Positions 49,504-62,147 of a stretch of DNA of 64,000 bases are shown piece after piece; the stretch's first letter is position 1; each line of letters begins with the position of its first letter. The translations under genes and the position numbers were made by a program. The DNA comes from Microvelia longipes. Taxonomy: Eukaryota; Arthropoda; Insecta; Hemiptera; Veliidae. The stretch spans positions 31,504,039 to 31,568,038 of the forward strand of contig JACMZG010001911.1 of assembly GCA_018340805.1 (NCBI GenBank), read 5' to 3'. The notes below the pieces were generated by a model that saw only the letters and a list, made by a program, of their open reading frames with translations, did not search any database and had not been told where the DNA came from.

Positions 49504-52500
49504 TTAGTGAACCTTCTCTTTTGGCTTATTAATATTTTTACTAAACGACCTCATGACTCTTTTGATTGCACATCGTGTTACAATTATGAAGAATATGATA
49601 GGACAGGCTATAGCTAATATAACATCAAGAAGAAGAAGTTGATAGAAGCTGAGGTTGGCTGCGGAAGAGCGAATGTACTTCAGGTGATTTTTGTTTCTGA
49701 GTACGTACTCTATCCAGTATTCCATGGTGTCTTTGGGACTCATTGGTCTATCTCTTATAATCCTCGATAGTTCCATCATTTTTTGTTTGTAACTGAAACG
49801 AAAACAAAAATCAAAGTAAATTGAGGTGGAAACTTCTCATAACAATAGCTTAAGCAAGAATGTCTCTACCGAGCCACGAGACTATGAGTGAGTGATATTT
49901 CGTACAGAATGATCATGATTAAAATTCAATGTCAACGCTAACTTTGCACAAATACTATTGGTTTATCCCTATACTAATATTTTCTAAAGAAGTTGGGTCC
50001 GTTCTATAGATTGATGTGAAAGCTCATGCTTACTGTACCTACCTTACATAGCAAATATACACAAGTGTTTAAAAAATTAATTTATTCTATATATTGTCAT
50101 AAATCAATTTTATTAAAAGTCGTGAACGCTAGTGTGCTAAACATTCTCGAGAAACTTGAAGCTTACATCGTAAGAAGCTAAGAATGCATACTAAGTTCTG
50201 CTTGTCTTCCAAATATACTACGGCCAACTTTGGCGCTCTTCAAGTTTGTGATGACTAGGGAAATGTTCCTTCTATCTTTCGTATTTACGTATATGACTGT
50301 CAAAAGAAACATCAAAGAAGTTGTTCTTACCTTTCATCACGTGTTAGACTCAGTATAGCTTGTTTTAATGAATCATAGGTAATATGTTTGAACGATTGTT
50401 TAATTCCAAATCCTTCTCTTGCTATTCTTTCAATATTCGATGCCTGATCAATGCTGAATGGTACTCCTATGATTGGTACTCCATGGTACATAGCTTCTTG
50501 CGTCCCCAGTAAACCTCCGTGTGAAATGAAGCCAACTATATTCTTGTGTGCTGTTAAAATTCCAACAAAAACTTAAAATTACACTTTATAATTAAGCGAG
50601 AACACTTTTAGGAATGTAGCAAGCGAAATGATATGCTAGTTATGCTACACATGGAAAATGTTTTATTTTTTAACATTGGTTATTATAGCTTGGTTCCTAG
50701 ATGTAGATTAGCCTTTTCTTGCTAAAAAGTGTCTCTCTCACAATTATATTGTACCAACTATTCGTGTTCTGTAAACCTTGAAAGTATGAAATCAAACTGA
50801 TTTATGGTATCAGTAATATAATTTTGCCTAGCGCTATACAGACAGTGCTATTCACTATCTTTACACTGGCTTTTGAGTACTCTTAATATTTAAAATATTG
50901 TTTGCAATGAATCTATATTAGCCATGGGGATGGTTTCAAACTCGTTCACGTTTTTGTCAGCAATTCTGATTATCTGGATAATTTAGGCAAATTTTTCTTA
51001 TATGTTGCAGGTATTTGCCTAAATGAATTTATTTAAATTTCATGTTATTTTAACTGATAATAATACTGTTTGTATAGCGTTAGAAAGAAATTTACAATAA
51101 TTTTTAAGTACAATTTTTAATTAAGGCGTGAATGTGCGTTTTTAAGTAAGTTTTAAGTTGTAACTTCAAGTAAGCTTTTTTCGTCTACTTGGCAAAAATA
51201 ATTGTACCAGTTTATCATATAAAATTAACCTCCTGTTTATTCCTATTATTAATAATACTTTTAATAGAATTTTTGTATTCTCTTGTCCATAATTTTTCTT
51301 CACGATTGGAAGCAGAGGTATTAGTGGCGCGAAAAGAAGATGATACTAACGTCTCTGAATTTATTGATTTTTTTTTCATTATAAATCATAAGCTGACTGG
51401 ATCATGAACTGGAGTACTGACATCAAGAAAAGGTGTAGTTATATTTTTTTTAATTTACGTACTAAAAACTCTTATTGTTTTTCTTAATATTTTAATATTG
51501 CTTATAATTAAAGTATTTTAATCATGGAAACTCGTTCCACGTTTTCGATACTTTAGATAAGTCTTTCTTATAGCAGGTATTTGTCGAAAAGAATTTATTT
51601 AAATTTGATATTTTTTAACAGATACTTTATTCTTAATCCTCCCACTTACCTAAAATATCATTTTGTGGAACCCATGATACGATCATTACGTTTGGAGGTA
51701 TTTTATCTTTGACTAAGGCTTCATCAAATTTCCATATTATTCTCTGAGGAATAGACGAAAATACTTGTATGTACATTGTAACTTTTGAAGCAGTTATCAA
51801 GTCTGGTGTTATGTTGCTTCCAAAACTAAATAATAAAGCACCGTCTGTAGCGCCATCCAAAAATGTTTGAATATTCTGTAAAGGAAATGCAAGAATAATT
51901 GTAAAAAACGCATACAGACACACACGATAATGAAAGCAAATGTGTCGCTCCTGTTGGAGTCATATGATAGTATCTTAGTGTTGGTACTTGGTAGGGCCTG
52001 ATAAAATGCCATTAGGTCCTACTAGGAATGTTCAGTTATCCATGACTACATGGATAACTGAACTTGCCTTGGTCTGGTGACAGTATTTTTCTGTCTTACA
52101 TTAAATATTATACGTAATGTGTCAAGGTATAGAAATATCTTTCTTTTTATCTACGTGTTAAATGTATTTTGTTGAATTCTAGTCGTAGGAATTCTAATGT
52201 AGTAGCAAATTCAGAGGTTTGCTTTTAATTTAAAACAGGAAGGATCAAAGTCAATGTGAAGGTTGCCTGCGTTATTCACCAGCTTTCTATAGAATAACGC
52301 TTGTAATGCTAATAGAAATCTATAATTGAAAATTTAAGTGTGATTCTTTATATAAATAAAGAATCAATATAAATAATTCATTAAACATTAAATTCATAGC
52401 TGGTATCTTGGCAGCTAAACACTGTCTACTTTAACAGTCCCTTTTGTTTTCTCTAACTAGTTTCTTCCCTATCGAAAAGGAAAAAAGTTTCTCCCAAATC

Positions 52501-55500
52501 TCAAAATTTTATGAAATTAATTTTCTATTCCTAATGAATAAATCAAACAAAGTGGATGGGTCCTACCACAATTATGTGGAATAAATTTCAGGTAAATTTA
52601 CAAAGGTACAGTTAACAATGATTTACAGCAAGTTTACAGTGATTATGTTAACCATTGATAATGAGAAAGACAGACTATACTACAAGACATTCGCCCGAAA
52701 TAAACGTAAATATAAACTGCATGATTGTAATGAATATGCAGATTTTCTTACCTTAGGCAGAAGTTTAGGTGGTTCAATGTGAAACCCAGCGACTGGAATG
52801 ACTGAAGGTGGCAAAGGTTTAGCTCCACTTATTGCAAAATGTGTATTAACAATAACTAACGATACATTACGACCAATATCATTTAAAGGCGGTGTATTGC
52901 TTCCAAATATTAACTTAGCATTTGCTTCTTCGTGTGGAACGTAAGATAACAATAATTTAAGGTGTAAATACAAATATATTAAGGTATTTTTCATTCTCTG
53001 GGTGAAGCACATTGTTGTTGGAAACGATGAGAACATGCGCGCAGGGACATAAGATGGATTATCATATAAACTAATTTTACTTAAAACCATTTCTGGATCG
53101 GAAAATGCTGTTGCTATTATAAACGGCGGATTGTCAAAGTAAGGCACTAACCCTAGAAAACTGTCGCAATAATAATCCATAATTATTAAATCGATTTTTT
53201 TGCCATTGTATGTTTTCATTAAGTTTTTAAGACCGTTTGAATGTATGAATTTATTGCAAAAGATATCTGAGAATGTGAAGTAGAAATCTATGTTTCCTAT
53301 GTCTGATGTTGTCATTTCTGAGTAGTCTTCCATCATCTCAGCTGTAAAGTTCATTCCACCAAAAGCATAAGCATCTTCTATTAAGAAATGAGTGACGTTG
53401 CCAACTTGTGTTTTTAATAGATCCGTGTCAAGTAAAATAATCTGGAAAACAAAAAACATTTGTATTGAAAGAAAGTTTGATACACATTTGTATTGAAAGA
53501 AAGTTTGATTCACATTTGTATTGAAAGAAAGTGTGATTCACATTTGTATTGAAAGAAAGTTTGATAAACATTTGTATTGAAAGAAAGTTTGATACACATT
53601 TGTATAGAAAGAAAGTTTGATACACATTTGTATTTGTTATGGTGACTTCTATTTCATTTCTAATTTTATATCAGAGCCAAGATACTGAGTAATAAAGCTA
53701 AGTACAGTAATGACTTGGCTTTTTTGATATAGTGTACAGCAAAGCAAGAGTTGTAACAATTTTCTTAGCGGGACAAATTACAGAATGTGTGGTAAAGTTA
53801 ACTTTAACTTTCCCGCAAAAATATCCTACAAAAACGTCTCTAGTTTTGTTTAATTTATTCAAGTTATGGAATTAAACTATAACTCCTTTGAGAAAAATTA
53901 AATCCCAACAAAAACACTCCGTGAAAAAATGCAGCTAAGTCTTGCGTAAAATGTTATAATATCATAGTTTACGCCAAGTCTATTTCATTTCATTTCAAGT
54001 CTGTTTTCATAAATCTTGAGAGGTATAGATGTTTACTTAATATGCGCTCAAAAGCCTTACAAAATTTAAAAGTAAATACATTTCTGACTTGGCAAGAAAC
54101 GCAGAGGTTAAATTTAATTAAATTACATGATTAATTAAATTAATTAATCATGAATTTCTTCTTTAAGTTAATATTTTTTTTCTAAATAGGTATTACCTAT
54201 TTATTTATTCTTTTTCTAATTCCGATATTTAGCGTTCTTGCCAAGTCAGAAATTTCTTTACTGTTAAATTGTGTAAGGCTTTTGAGCGCATACGTTGCGG
54301 ATATTAAATAAACATCTATATCTTTCAAGATTTATGAAAACAGCAAATGAAATAGACTTGGTGTAAACTATAATATCATAACTTTTTACACAAGACTTGG
54401 CTGCATTTTTTCACGGACTGTTTTCGTTGGGATCTCATTTCTTTTTGCAAGTAATTTGGATTAACTTTGCTGCTGAACTTAAGATATGTGGATTTTGAAA
54501 GAGCCTATTTTCTGTCTTTCTTGGTTCATCTTTATGTCACATTTAGATAATAAATCTAGACGGGTTTTAAATTTTTGTTATTAGCATGTGTTGATACCTA
54601 ATTACCAATGGATGTTTCATATTACAATCATCAATACACTGTTAAGTTTAAATTTCTTATCATACTTGATAAAGAATTAAGAAACATATATCACTTTTAT
54701 TATACAGTCATTATATTTTTGTTAGACATATATATTTTCATATTACAACTAATGAATCATATACTATGGATAAAGTCTTTATAAACTACTAATTTTTCAT
54801 ATCAGAGGCAATATTTAAGAGATCGAATTAAAATATTGCCAATTTGACAATTTTTCCTTGCTTTATCAAACAAACCCTAACCTCATTTCAAATTTAAATT
54901 TTCTACGAGTATTAGAAGTGCCTTAGAATTATGATGAGTGAGTGAGTCAGTAAGGGTCGAAATTTCTTGTTTTTTAGAATAGATAATTATGAAATAACTA
55001 AATTCTAAAATTACAAATTTAATTGTGAAATTGTAATTTTACAAGTAAGATTCATGCGATATGATCTTTGCGTTAGCCAAATTGTAAAATTCTAGGTCAA
55101 TCCAGTCAAAATATACAAGGGGGTAGAAAATGCTCCGAATCGCTTCGGGAAAAGGGTGTTCGTCAGTGGCCTTGGATATGAAACTTGTACCTTGTAAAGC
55201 AAGACTTGGCTGGGGCACTGCCGTGCCCCCAGATTGTTCTTAGTCACTACTGAAAGTGGTATGTCCTGGTTTATTCAGGTTCATACCCCTCAACAAATTT
55301 CAAAACAAAAGAAGCTTTATTATTTTTTTAAAACGTTTGCGTCATAGAGACAACCTAATAGTATAGAATCCATACTATTAGGTTTCAAATAAAGGATTAT
55401 CAACAAATATAGTTTTAATAAACGTAGGTAATGATGGTAAACCAGTATTCAACTAAATTTAGTCATTCTCAGTACCGGTAAGAAGTTATTTTTTCTTTTT

Positions 55501-55811
55501 GAGTTTAGATGATATCACATTTTGGACTGAAAGCAGATTGTTTGTTTATAGTATATTATCTAATGTTACCTAATTTGTGCATTCACAACTTTCGTGTAAG
55601 CTGGAATATATAATTCCAGAATTGATGTAAACATCATGTTTAATACCTTATGGCCTTTGAGAACTAAAAGCGTGGCCAATTTATTGTACCACATACTATG
55701 GCTATGTGATACCACATTTGATATTAAAAGTATATGTGCGCAATAAAATTGTTTTAAACAATTTAAGACGACTAAAAAGCAGAGAGAAATACATCGCATT
55801 GAGACTAGCAT
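49504..55811 (-). CDS. UDP-glycosyltransferase 1, complete, 5 exons
   Basis: Predicted ER-membrane UGT that transfers a sugar from a UDP-sugar to small lipophilic acceptors, 529 aa. Exons in transcription order: 55811-55647, 53441-52752, 51875-51650, 50550-50331, 49792-49504; introns are GT/AG with phases 0,0,1,2. Exon 1 has a signal peptide and the N-terminal VSHSHSMWYNKLA motif, His38 being the likely catalytic base. Exon 2 is the acceptor-binding domain. Exon 3 begins the donor-binding domain (GALLFSFGS, then SWVPQNDILG). Exon 4 carries the UGT signature at residues 368-396, starting FISHGGLLGTQEA and ending PFSIDQ. Exon 5 has RDRPMSP, WIEYV, one transmembrane helix at about 486-506 (LLLLDVILAIACPIIFF) and a short basic cytosolic tail. 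Length and domain order match the family. No stop or frameshift. It lies tail-on to laccase 2 and head-to-head with UGT 2. Confidence 0.93.
53456..53634 (-). repeat. 28-bp minisatellite beside UGT 1 exon 2 acceptor
   Basis: About six direct copies of a 28-bp unit (plus strand TTTGATACACATTTGTATTG followed by AAAGAAAG), with single-base variants. On the transcribed strand each copy contains CTTTCTTTCAATAC, a pyrimidine tract. The array stops only about 15 bases upstream of the CAG acceptor at 53442-53444. Confidence 0.9.
53902..54433. repeat. Fold-back/MITE in UGT 1 intron 1
   Basis: Imperfect inverted arms of about 200 bp. Examples are ATCCCAACAAAAAC with GTTTTCGTTGGGAT, CCGTGAAAAAATGCAG with CTGCATTTTTTCACGG, AAGCCTTACA with TGTAAGGCTT, and TCTGACTTGGCAAGAA with TTCTTGCCAAGTCAGA. 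The centre is a TTAATTAA-rich palindrome near 54110-54160. No coding sequence. I found no clear target duplication. Confidence 0.8.
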
Positions 55812-55859
55812 GGTCTCATAGAACAGTATAACCGCACGGCTCAGCGTATACTAATAGCT

Positions 55860-56330
55860 AGAGCTATATCAAGTCTAACATAAGTGATTTTAAGACCTTG
55901 ACTCTTCCAATCTCCCTACTATTTTAATTACATTCTTGATATATTTTTTTTTCAAAATTTGACTTCTCCTAATTTACACCGTGGGTATATAGAAAAATTA
56001 TTACTATAATACGTTGTATTATTATATATTATAAAAGATTGTAATATGAATAATTATAATAACACCTCGGATTCGGATTTTTATAGGTTGAACGCAATAT
56101 TTTCCTTATGGAGTAGGTTTTTTTTAAACAAATATCTTTATTTATTTAATATATAAAGTAAATATGAAAACTATACATCTTAAATGCTAAATTAAAAATT
56201 AGTAACACAAACATCTAAGGTTATAAAATAGTATAAAGAGCTCCTAATTTACAACATAAGGACATTGCGTTGGCGTTGTAGTAGTTCTGCTCAGATCTTT
56301 ATAATCAAATATGTGATATTAAATAAATAT
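55860..56330. other. Intergenic, includes a fold-back family end
   Basis: A variant of the TATACCGTAGGTATA core (TACACCGTGGGTATA) sits at 55975-55989 followed by TATAGAAAAATTATT, a truncated copy of the dispersed fold-back family. No gene recognised. Confidence 0.5.
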
Positions 56331-56336
56331 TAGATA

Positions 56337-56406
56337 GAAATATATATATAATATATATAATATATATATATATATATATAATTATATATATATATATATA
56401 TATTTG

Positions 56407-56500
<94 letters not shown>

Positions 56501-56515
56501 AATATAGGAAAATAT
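56337..56515. repeat. (TA)n microsatellite
   Basis: About 170 bp of imperfect then perfect TA repeats. Confidence 0.95.
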
Positions 56516-56599
56516 ATATAAATGTATACGTAGATTGTCTTGTCTATGTACTAGGTTTGAGTATGTATTTGTATTTAAATTGAGTTTCAGGTGTCGATG

Positions 56600-57165
56600 A
56601 GTAAAGTTTTTATTATTTTGAAAGTTTCTAAAGTAATAGAAACTTTCAAAAAGTTTCGCCTATTATGTAGTTTGTTTGTTGCTTTGTAAGTCCAGTGGTT
56701 CTGTCCTTTAATAGTTTTGTAATAAGGTATTTCAAATGTGTTATTTATTTTGCCTCTAGTTTGTCTGTCGTGGGTTTTTAGGTTTAGAGTATGTTTTCCT
56801 GAATGAATTCTTAACAGGCAAATGTAGTCTAGTTGTTTGTTACAGTCAAGTATGAATAGCTTTTTAAATAAAGGCTTAGATGGAATCGTTGTCTGTTTTC
56901 TACAAATGATTTTGAGAATAGCTTTTTGTTAGTATTGGTTCTTTGATAGTATCAGATGCATAACCGTAAGCTATTAGTCCGTATCTTATTATTGAGTCTG
57001 CTAGTCCATAATATACTTCCCTTAGCTGCGAAATTTTTAGAAATCATTTAAGTCTATAAAATAAATATCGAAGTTTTTTTAATTTGGCAATCAAAATGGT
57101 GGTTTCTGGTTGAGATAGCAGTCTATAGTCATTCCTAGATATGATAGTATTCGTTCTTTTCTATA
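56600..57165 (-). mobile_element. Older LINE fragment, RT C-terminal part (left piece)
   Basis: On the minus strand the thumb and C-terminal region of a non-LTR reverse transcriptase can be followed: YLGMTIDCYLN, then LREVYYGLADSIIRYGLIA with YGYASDTIKEPIL. After frame changes come LFKKLFILDCNKQLDYICLL and KTIKGQNHWTYKATNKLHN. The matching upstream half lies at 58816-59060, on the other side of a younger LINE insertion. Confidence 0.65.
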
Positions 57166-58815
57166 ATTATTTTTTTTTTTTTTTTGGCATCGGTCTACTA
57201 GGACCATACAGCCTGGAATACTTATTCTATACTTTATGACTTGAATAAGTAAAAAACTGTTAAAAATTTTGATAGAAAATATTAAAAATAAAAATAAAAT
57301 AATTAATTGATTAAAAGAACTTTTAATATTATGGATTAGTTATTATTAATATAGTTTCAACTCTTGATAAAAGAAAATTTGTTTTCCATGTAAATTGTTT
57401 ATTTGATTATGAACCTTTGAAAATTGTTTTTATATTATTTGTAAGATGTTTGATAAAGCTTTATTACTTTAATAGTAATTTAATTTGTTATTTATACTTA
57501 TTTTGTAATTAATATTATATGAAATTTGTTTAATTTTAGATTAGAAAAAAACTAAATTTTAATTTTTAGTTTACTAGCAAAAAAATAAATTTATTTGTAC
57601 ACTTCTATTGACTTTGAAGATAACAAGGAGATATAGTTAAATGGTTGAGCGACACTTTTAGTAACATGTAGTTCATTTAACAATACAGCACGCTCGGGAG
57701 AATAGCGAGAACAGTGCATTATTATATGTTCAAGATCCTCAACTGTATTACAAAAAGTGCAGTATGGATCGTTTTCTAAATTTATTTTGTTTAAATAAGA
57801 TTTACAGATACCATGGTTTATACGAAGTCGAATCGTAAATGTTGAAAAATATCTACTTGTAGCTTGGCCTTTAAACCAAGGAACTTGACCCACGACAGGC
57901 TGGTGAGCTGTATAAAAACTACCGGCTTGTTGGTTATTTTTCCAAACTTGCCAACTAGATAGAGCTGATAATTTTATTCGCCTATTAATATCTGTGTATG
58001 GTACTTTATACTGCATCCATAGAGAATGGCTGACTCATCATCGTTACAACTCTCCTTCGCTAAATTATCTACAGTTTCGTTAGGCGTAATACCTGCGTGG
58101 CCCTTGAGCCAGACCAACACTATGATTTTATTATTTAAGAAGATAGAGAAACATAAGTTTATAATTTGACATGTTAAATAATTATTGAGAGAAGAGAACG
58201 ATTTATTTTGAACAGCGGAAACTAAACTTTGATTGTCTGTGAAGATAACAAAATGATTATGGGTAGATTCAGAAATGTACTTTAAAGCTTCGACCACTGC
58301 AATTTGCTCTGTTGTGTAAGATGAGACGTATTTGTTTAACTTAACACCTTTGGAATAGTTCTGAGAATAATCATACATAGCACAACCAGTACTATCATTG
58401 ATTTTAGAACCATCGGTAAAAATATATTGGAAGCCTGGCCACAGAGAATATACACAGTCCCAAAACATTCTGTTCCTGACTGACAGAGGATATTTTGAAA
58501 AATCCTCCATGAAATGGGTGGGTATGGAATAAATCATAGCGTTGTAATTTTGTAGATTTGTACGGAACTGAATGGTAAATATGAATGTCGTTGCGGAATA
58601 TAGCTGTTTTAGTAAAACTATGGACTAAAGGAGGAGATTTTTTTCGCTCCCAGAAGGGAAACGTGAGGACAGCTGAAGTTAGTTTTGATATTTTTTGACT
58701 TACTGTAGAATTACATGATAAATTTTTAATAAAAAATCTGTCGCATAAAATTTGACGACGAATAAAAAGAGGATGCTCATTAGATTCGCAGTACAGAGAA
58801 TAGTTCTTTTCTATA
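57153..58815 (-). mobile_element. 5'-truncated RNase H-bearing LINE with 13-bp TSD
   Basis: Insertion of 1637 bp (57166-58802) flanked by exact 13-bp duplications GTTCTTTTCTATA at 57153-57165 and 58803-58815. It reads on the minus strand and ends in an A16 tail (plus-strand T run 57170-57185). A linker containing PLFIRRQILCDRFFIKN (about 58700-58780) precedes an RNase H domain at 57974-58537. That domain shows FTDGSKI, TTEQIAVVEAL, FTDNQSL and HAGITPNETVDNLAKE, which supply the D-E-D-D residues. A C-terminal CCHC-like CTFCNTVEDLEHIIMHC follows in another frame (57591-58016). RNase H places it in the I/R1/LOA-like group rather than jockey proper. One frameshift separates RNase H and zinc finger, and the reverse transcriptase is absent, so it is inactive. 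Confidence 0.85.
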
Positions 58816-59060
58816 GTTGGGCAGTCACAGTTAATGTTGTTTAGGCAAGTTGTGTTTTAAGTGTCCTCAAAACACATCTTTGAGTGTCCAAGTAGGTTGT
58901 CCATTTGGTTTCATTAAGAAAGTCTTAATGTTATTTGTTTAGTATTTAGGGTTAGTAAGTTGGAATTTAGCCAGTCTTGTATCAATGACATTTATATATT
59001 TTTTGCTTCTTCCCAGCTATTTGCTGAACATAGATAGACTGTGTGGTTGCAAAAACTGTA
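58816..59060 (-). mobile_element. Older LINE fragment, RT palm part (right piece)
   Basis: Minus-strand pieces TVYLCSANSWEEAKNI and a degraded segment resembling DWLNSNLLTLNTKQ, then CDCPTIEK running into the target duplication. These are the residues expected just before the YLGMTID motif found at the other side of the insertion, so both pieces belong to one disrupted element. Confidence 0.6.
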
Positions 59061-60590
59061 AATAGTTCCGGTGAAGAAATATAAATGATTAATTATTATA
59101 ACCTTTTATGGTCGATATCGATTATAAAAAGTGATTTAAAATAATTATTTTTAATTAACCTCGGTGTTTAAAATGTCTTTGATGTTATATAATTTTACAT
59201 TGCTGCTACGCTCTAAGATAAAGATTATGTCAATGACTTCTAAACATCAAACACATTTGTATTTAAGCACTCTACCATGAAGAAATCAATTTAGATAAAA
59301 TAATAATTAATTTAGATAAGGTGATAAACTAGTTATCTACGTAATAGAAATTGGTAACAAATTTTATTGACTAAGATTTATTTTCTGAAAGTAAATATGT
59401 CTTCTTTGTAGCTAAAGAATCAAAATAAGGTGGTATTATTTCGGCCTCGCTGCGCTTAACCTCGTGTGCTGAAACACATTTAAATTTAAACACTCTAGCA
59501 TGAAGAAATCTATTTAGATAAAATAATTCATTTAAATAAGGGGATAAAATAGTTATCTACGCAACAAGTGTCTAAAGATTGTTTCCCGCATGAGGTCCAG
59601 TTTTCTCAAGAAGAGATAATTTCCTCGGTTAAACGGCTGAGGAAGAAATTATTTAACTCCTGGGGCTTTTCAAAGGAGTTAACGTCACTTTTGTTTCTCG
59701 AGGCATGCCTGAGAGCATGAATGAACAGAGATCAAAATCTGTGAAAAATACAGATCAAACTCGTTGTTAATTTTATGTTCAACAAGTTGACTCGTTTTAA
59801 TATTTGCTTGTGGCTATAGCCACAAGCAAATGTTTTGGTAAAAAAAATAATATAAGTTTGTATACATAAAACATTGAAATCATTTAATTATATTTAAATA
59901 AAACTTTTTAGTAATGTAACATTTTGTAATGTTTTTAAAAACAATGAATTTAAATCACTAATTAACATAAATAAACCTATTTATTCAATTTATTTTGTTA
60001 TCACTGTTTTTTCTTTCTAGAGCGGGAAAGTGATTTTCCCACCCTGGAAGTGACATTAGGATAGCTATTTTTGATACGAGGATAAAATATTAAATTGCTT
60101 TATTTAATACATTTCTTTAAATTAAACGGAAACATACCCATTTATTAAAATATTTTCATACTACATAAAATTGTTTATAAGATGAGACATCTAAATATTA
60201 TTGAATAATAAATAATTAGGCAAATTAAAGGAAAAAATTTCAAAGACTCTCTTATGTAAGGAGCGTCTCTTTGAACATGAATTAATTGTATTTATTTTAC
60301 CACTTTATTTATTTATAATTACAACCCATAACATTGAATTATTTTGTAGATAAATAATTGTAAGTATAATTTTATCATGTAGTAAAATTAATAAAAGTAC
60401 ATTTTTAATCCCAATTACATATACATGCGTACAACCTGCAGAGTAAAATTCTTAATTTTTGGATTTTAAATACAAGGCAAAGTATATTGCACTGATGCAG
60501 TGTTTCCTTAGAATGTGTATTTGAATACGAATTCCAATGCGGTTCCTAAAAATACGAGCCTTTGGCCCGTAGCCGCTACGCTACTTATTA
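59061..60590. other. Intergenic, no recognised gene
   Basis: AT-rich. The phrase AACACATTTAAATTTAAACA followed by CTCTA(G/C)CATGAAGAAATC(T/A) and TTTAGATAAAATAAT occurs twice (about 59250-59345 and 59473-59560), so a short imperfect direct repeat is present. A perfect 30-bp palindrome lies at 59802-59831. Confidence 0.5.
59802..59831. repeat. Perfect 30-bp palindrome
   Basis: ATTTGCTTGTGGCTA is followed immediately by its reverse complement TAGCCACAAGCAAAT with no spacer. Function unknown; it may be the centre of a small fold-back. Confidence 0.85.
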
Positions 60591-60592
60591 TT

Positions 60593-61770
60593 TTTCTTTT
60601 TCCTCATTTATACCGTAGGTATATAGGAAAAGTATTGTGCTAGCAAATAAATCCGAAAACGGGATGTCCCCAAAATTATCCGTTTCAAGTGTTTTTAAGG
60701 CCTTCTGAGTGGTTTTTACAAAGTTGTCTGTTTCTATGTGTGTGTCTGTTATCATCGTAGCTCCTAGTATATTTATGCTAGAGTGTTAAAACTTCGTAGA
60801 AAAACCAATCTACCGCTGTACTTGTGCTATTCGTAAAATACTTTTTTATGATGTCATTAACCCACAATAATGACTCAGCGAAAATTTTGAAAAATTAAAA
60901 TTGAAAAAGATTTGGCACGCATGTAGCTATAAATAAGACTTACATATGTGCCAAGTTTCATCTCATTATCAGAATTAGTTCAATTTTTATCATGACTTGT
61001 GCATGGTTTTTAAAAAATTGGAAAAAATTGGAAAAACAATTTAAGTGAGTTGGAATTTTGTACAAGTGTATACTTTTTTTTTTTTTTTTTTTTTTTTGGA
61101 AAAATTTTCTTGCGGAAAAATGTTACCACAAAAAGAGAGAAAATGCATTTACGCACGAAGACCAGCGGGTCTTCACCGTCTGTCAACAGTGTTGGACTCA
61201 GGGTCTGCCTCATACCAACTAAAACTCACTCCGCGAAACCCCTTAAACCTAGCCTGGAACCGTTATTCACATTACTTCAAGGCTAGGTCTTATCTTGAGC
61301 CTCCGGCTCCCCCCATCTTACCCCCTATGTTCTTTTTGTCAGAGCTTTAATGTGGGTCTAGACGTTCAAAGAAATCTGCAACGCGAACCCACCTCAAAAC
61401 CTGACCAAAAAATAATAATAAAAATAATAATATAATAATATAAATAATAATAATAAATATGGCCAATCACACCGACACCATAGTAAATGTCATGCTGAAA
61501 AACTAGGACTCGTGGGAAATGATCAAGTGTATACCTTTACATAATAAATAAGTAAGCTAAGTTTCGTTTCAATAAGACAAGTATATCAATGATTTTTGTT
61601 AGATTCTACACGTTAAGCTGCACCGAGCGTGGTCAGTGCTGTATGGGTGACCGCTGAGAATGAAACACGTGCATTTACTATTGAGGACGAGTGAAGCAGG
61701 TCATTTACTATGTCCTCGAAACTTTTCCTCATTTTGATGAGGAAAAGTTCCGAGGTACCCCGAACCTGGT
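60593..61770 (+). repeat. Long copy of the dispersed fold-back family
   Basis: Begins CTTTTTCCTCATTTATACCG and carries the core TATACCGTAGGTATA at 60609-60623, then GGAAAAGTATTGTG, GTTTTTAAGGCCTTCTGAGT and a segment matching 7.6-8.2 kb (CAAGTTTCATCTCATTATCA; GAGCGTGGTCAGTGCTG; GAGGACGAGTGAAGCAGGTC). It is interrupted at about 61075-61480 by unrelated sequence with a T21 run, a more GC-rich block and (AAT)n. It ends with inverted GAGGAAAAGTTCCGAGGTAC near 61738-61758. Confidence 0.65.
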
Positions 61771-62147
61771 TTTTTTATTTACAATGTTTTTTTCACAAAA
61801 TAATGTAATTTCTCTTCAGTATGTTGACAACTGTTACTTTAACCTCCAAAGATGAGCGTTTTCAGAAGTTCTGTTTTGCTCCACACATTACTGTTAGCTT
61901 AACTAACTGCTGATTCTTTGAAAACTTTCAGGCGTGTATCAAATCTAACAAACATATTAATTCTTTGTAGTTAGCGCATTCATTATTTCCAATTCGTACC
62001 ATCATCTCCCCTATCTCCTAATTTTTTCAATTGTAATTCACGAATTAAAATAGGTGGGAGTGTCATCGTCCTTGAGTGATACATTGTTTAGTTTTTTCAA
62101 GATATAGTAATCAGTCTCGTACTCACGCACATTTAGGAGTGTTCGCT

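Noticed and set aside
51189..51407. 72-codon frame inside UGT 1 intron 3
   Set aside because: No family resemblance; it lies opposite and within a well-supported intron.
61045..61350. Open frames around the poly-T run and the following GC-rich block
   Set aside because: Start in a homopolymer and have no family resemblance; likely part of an inserted repeat.
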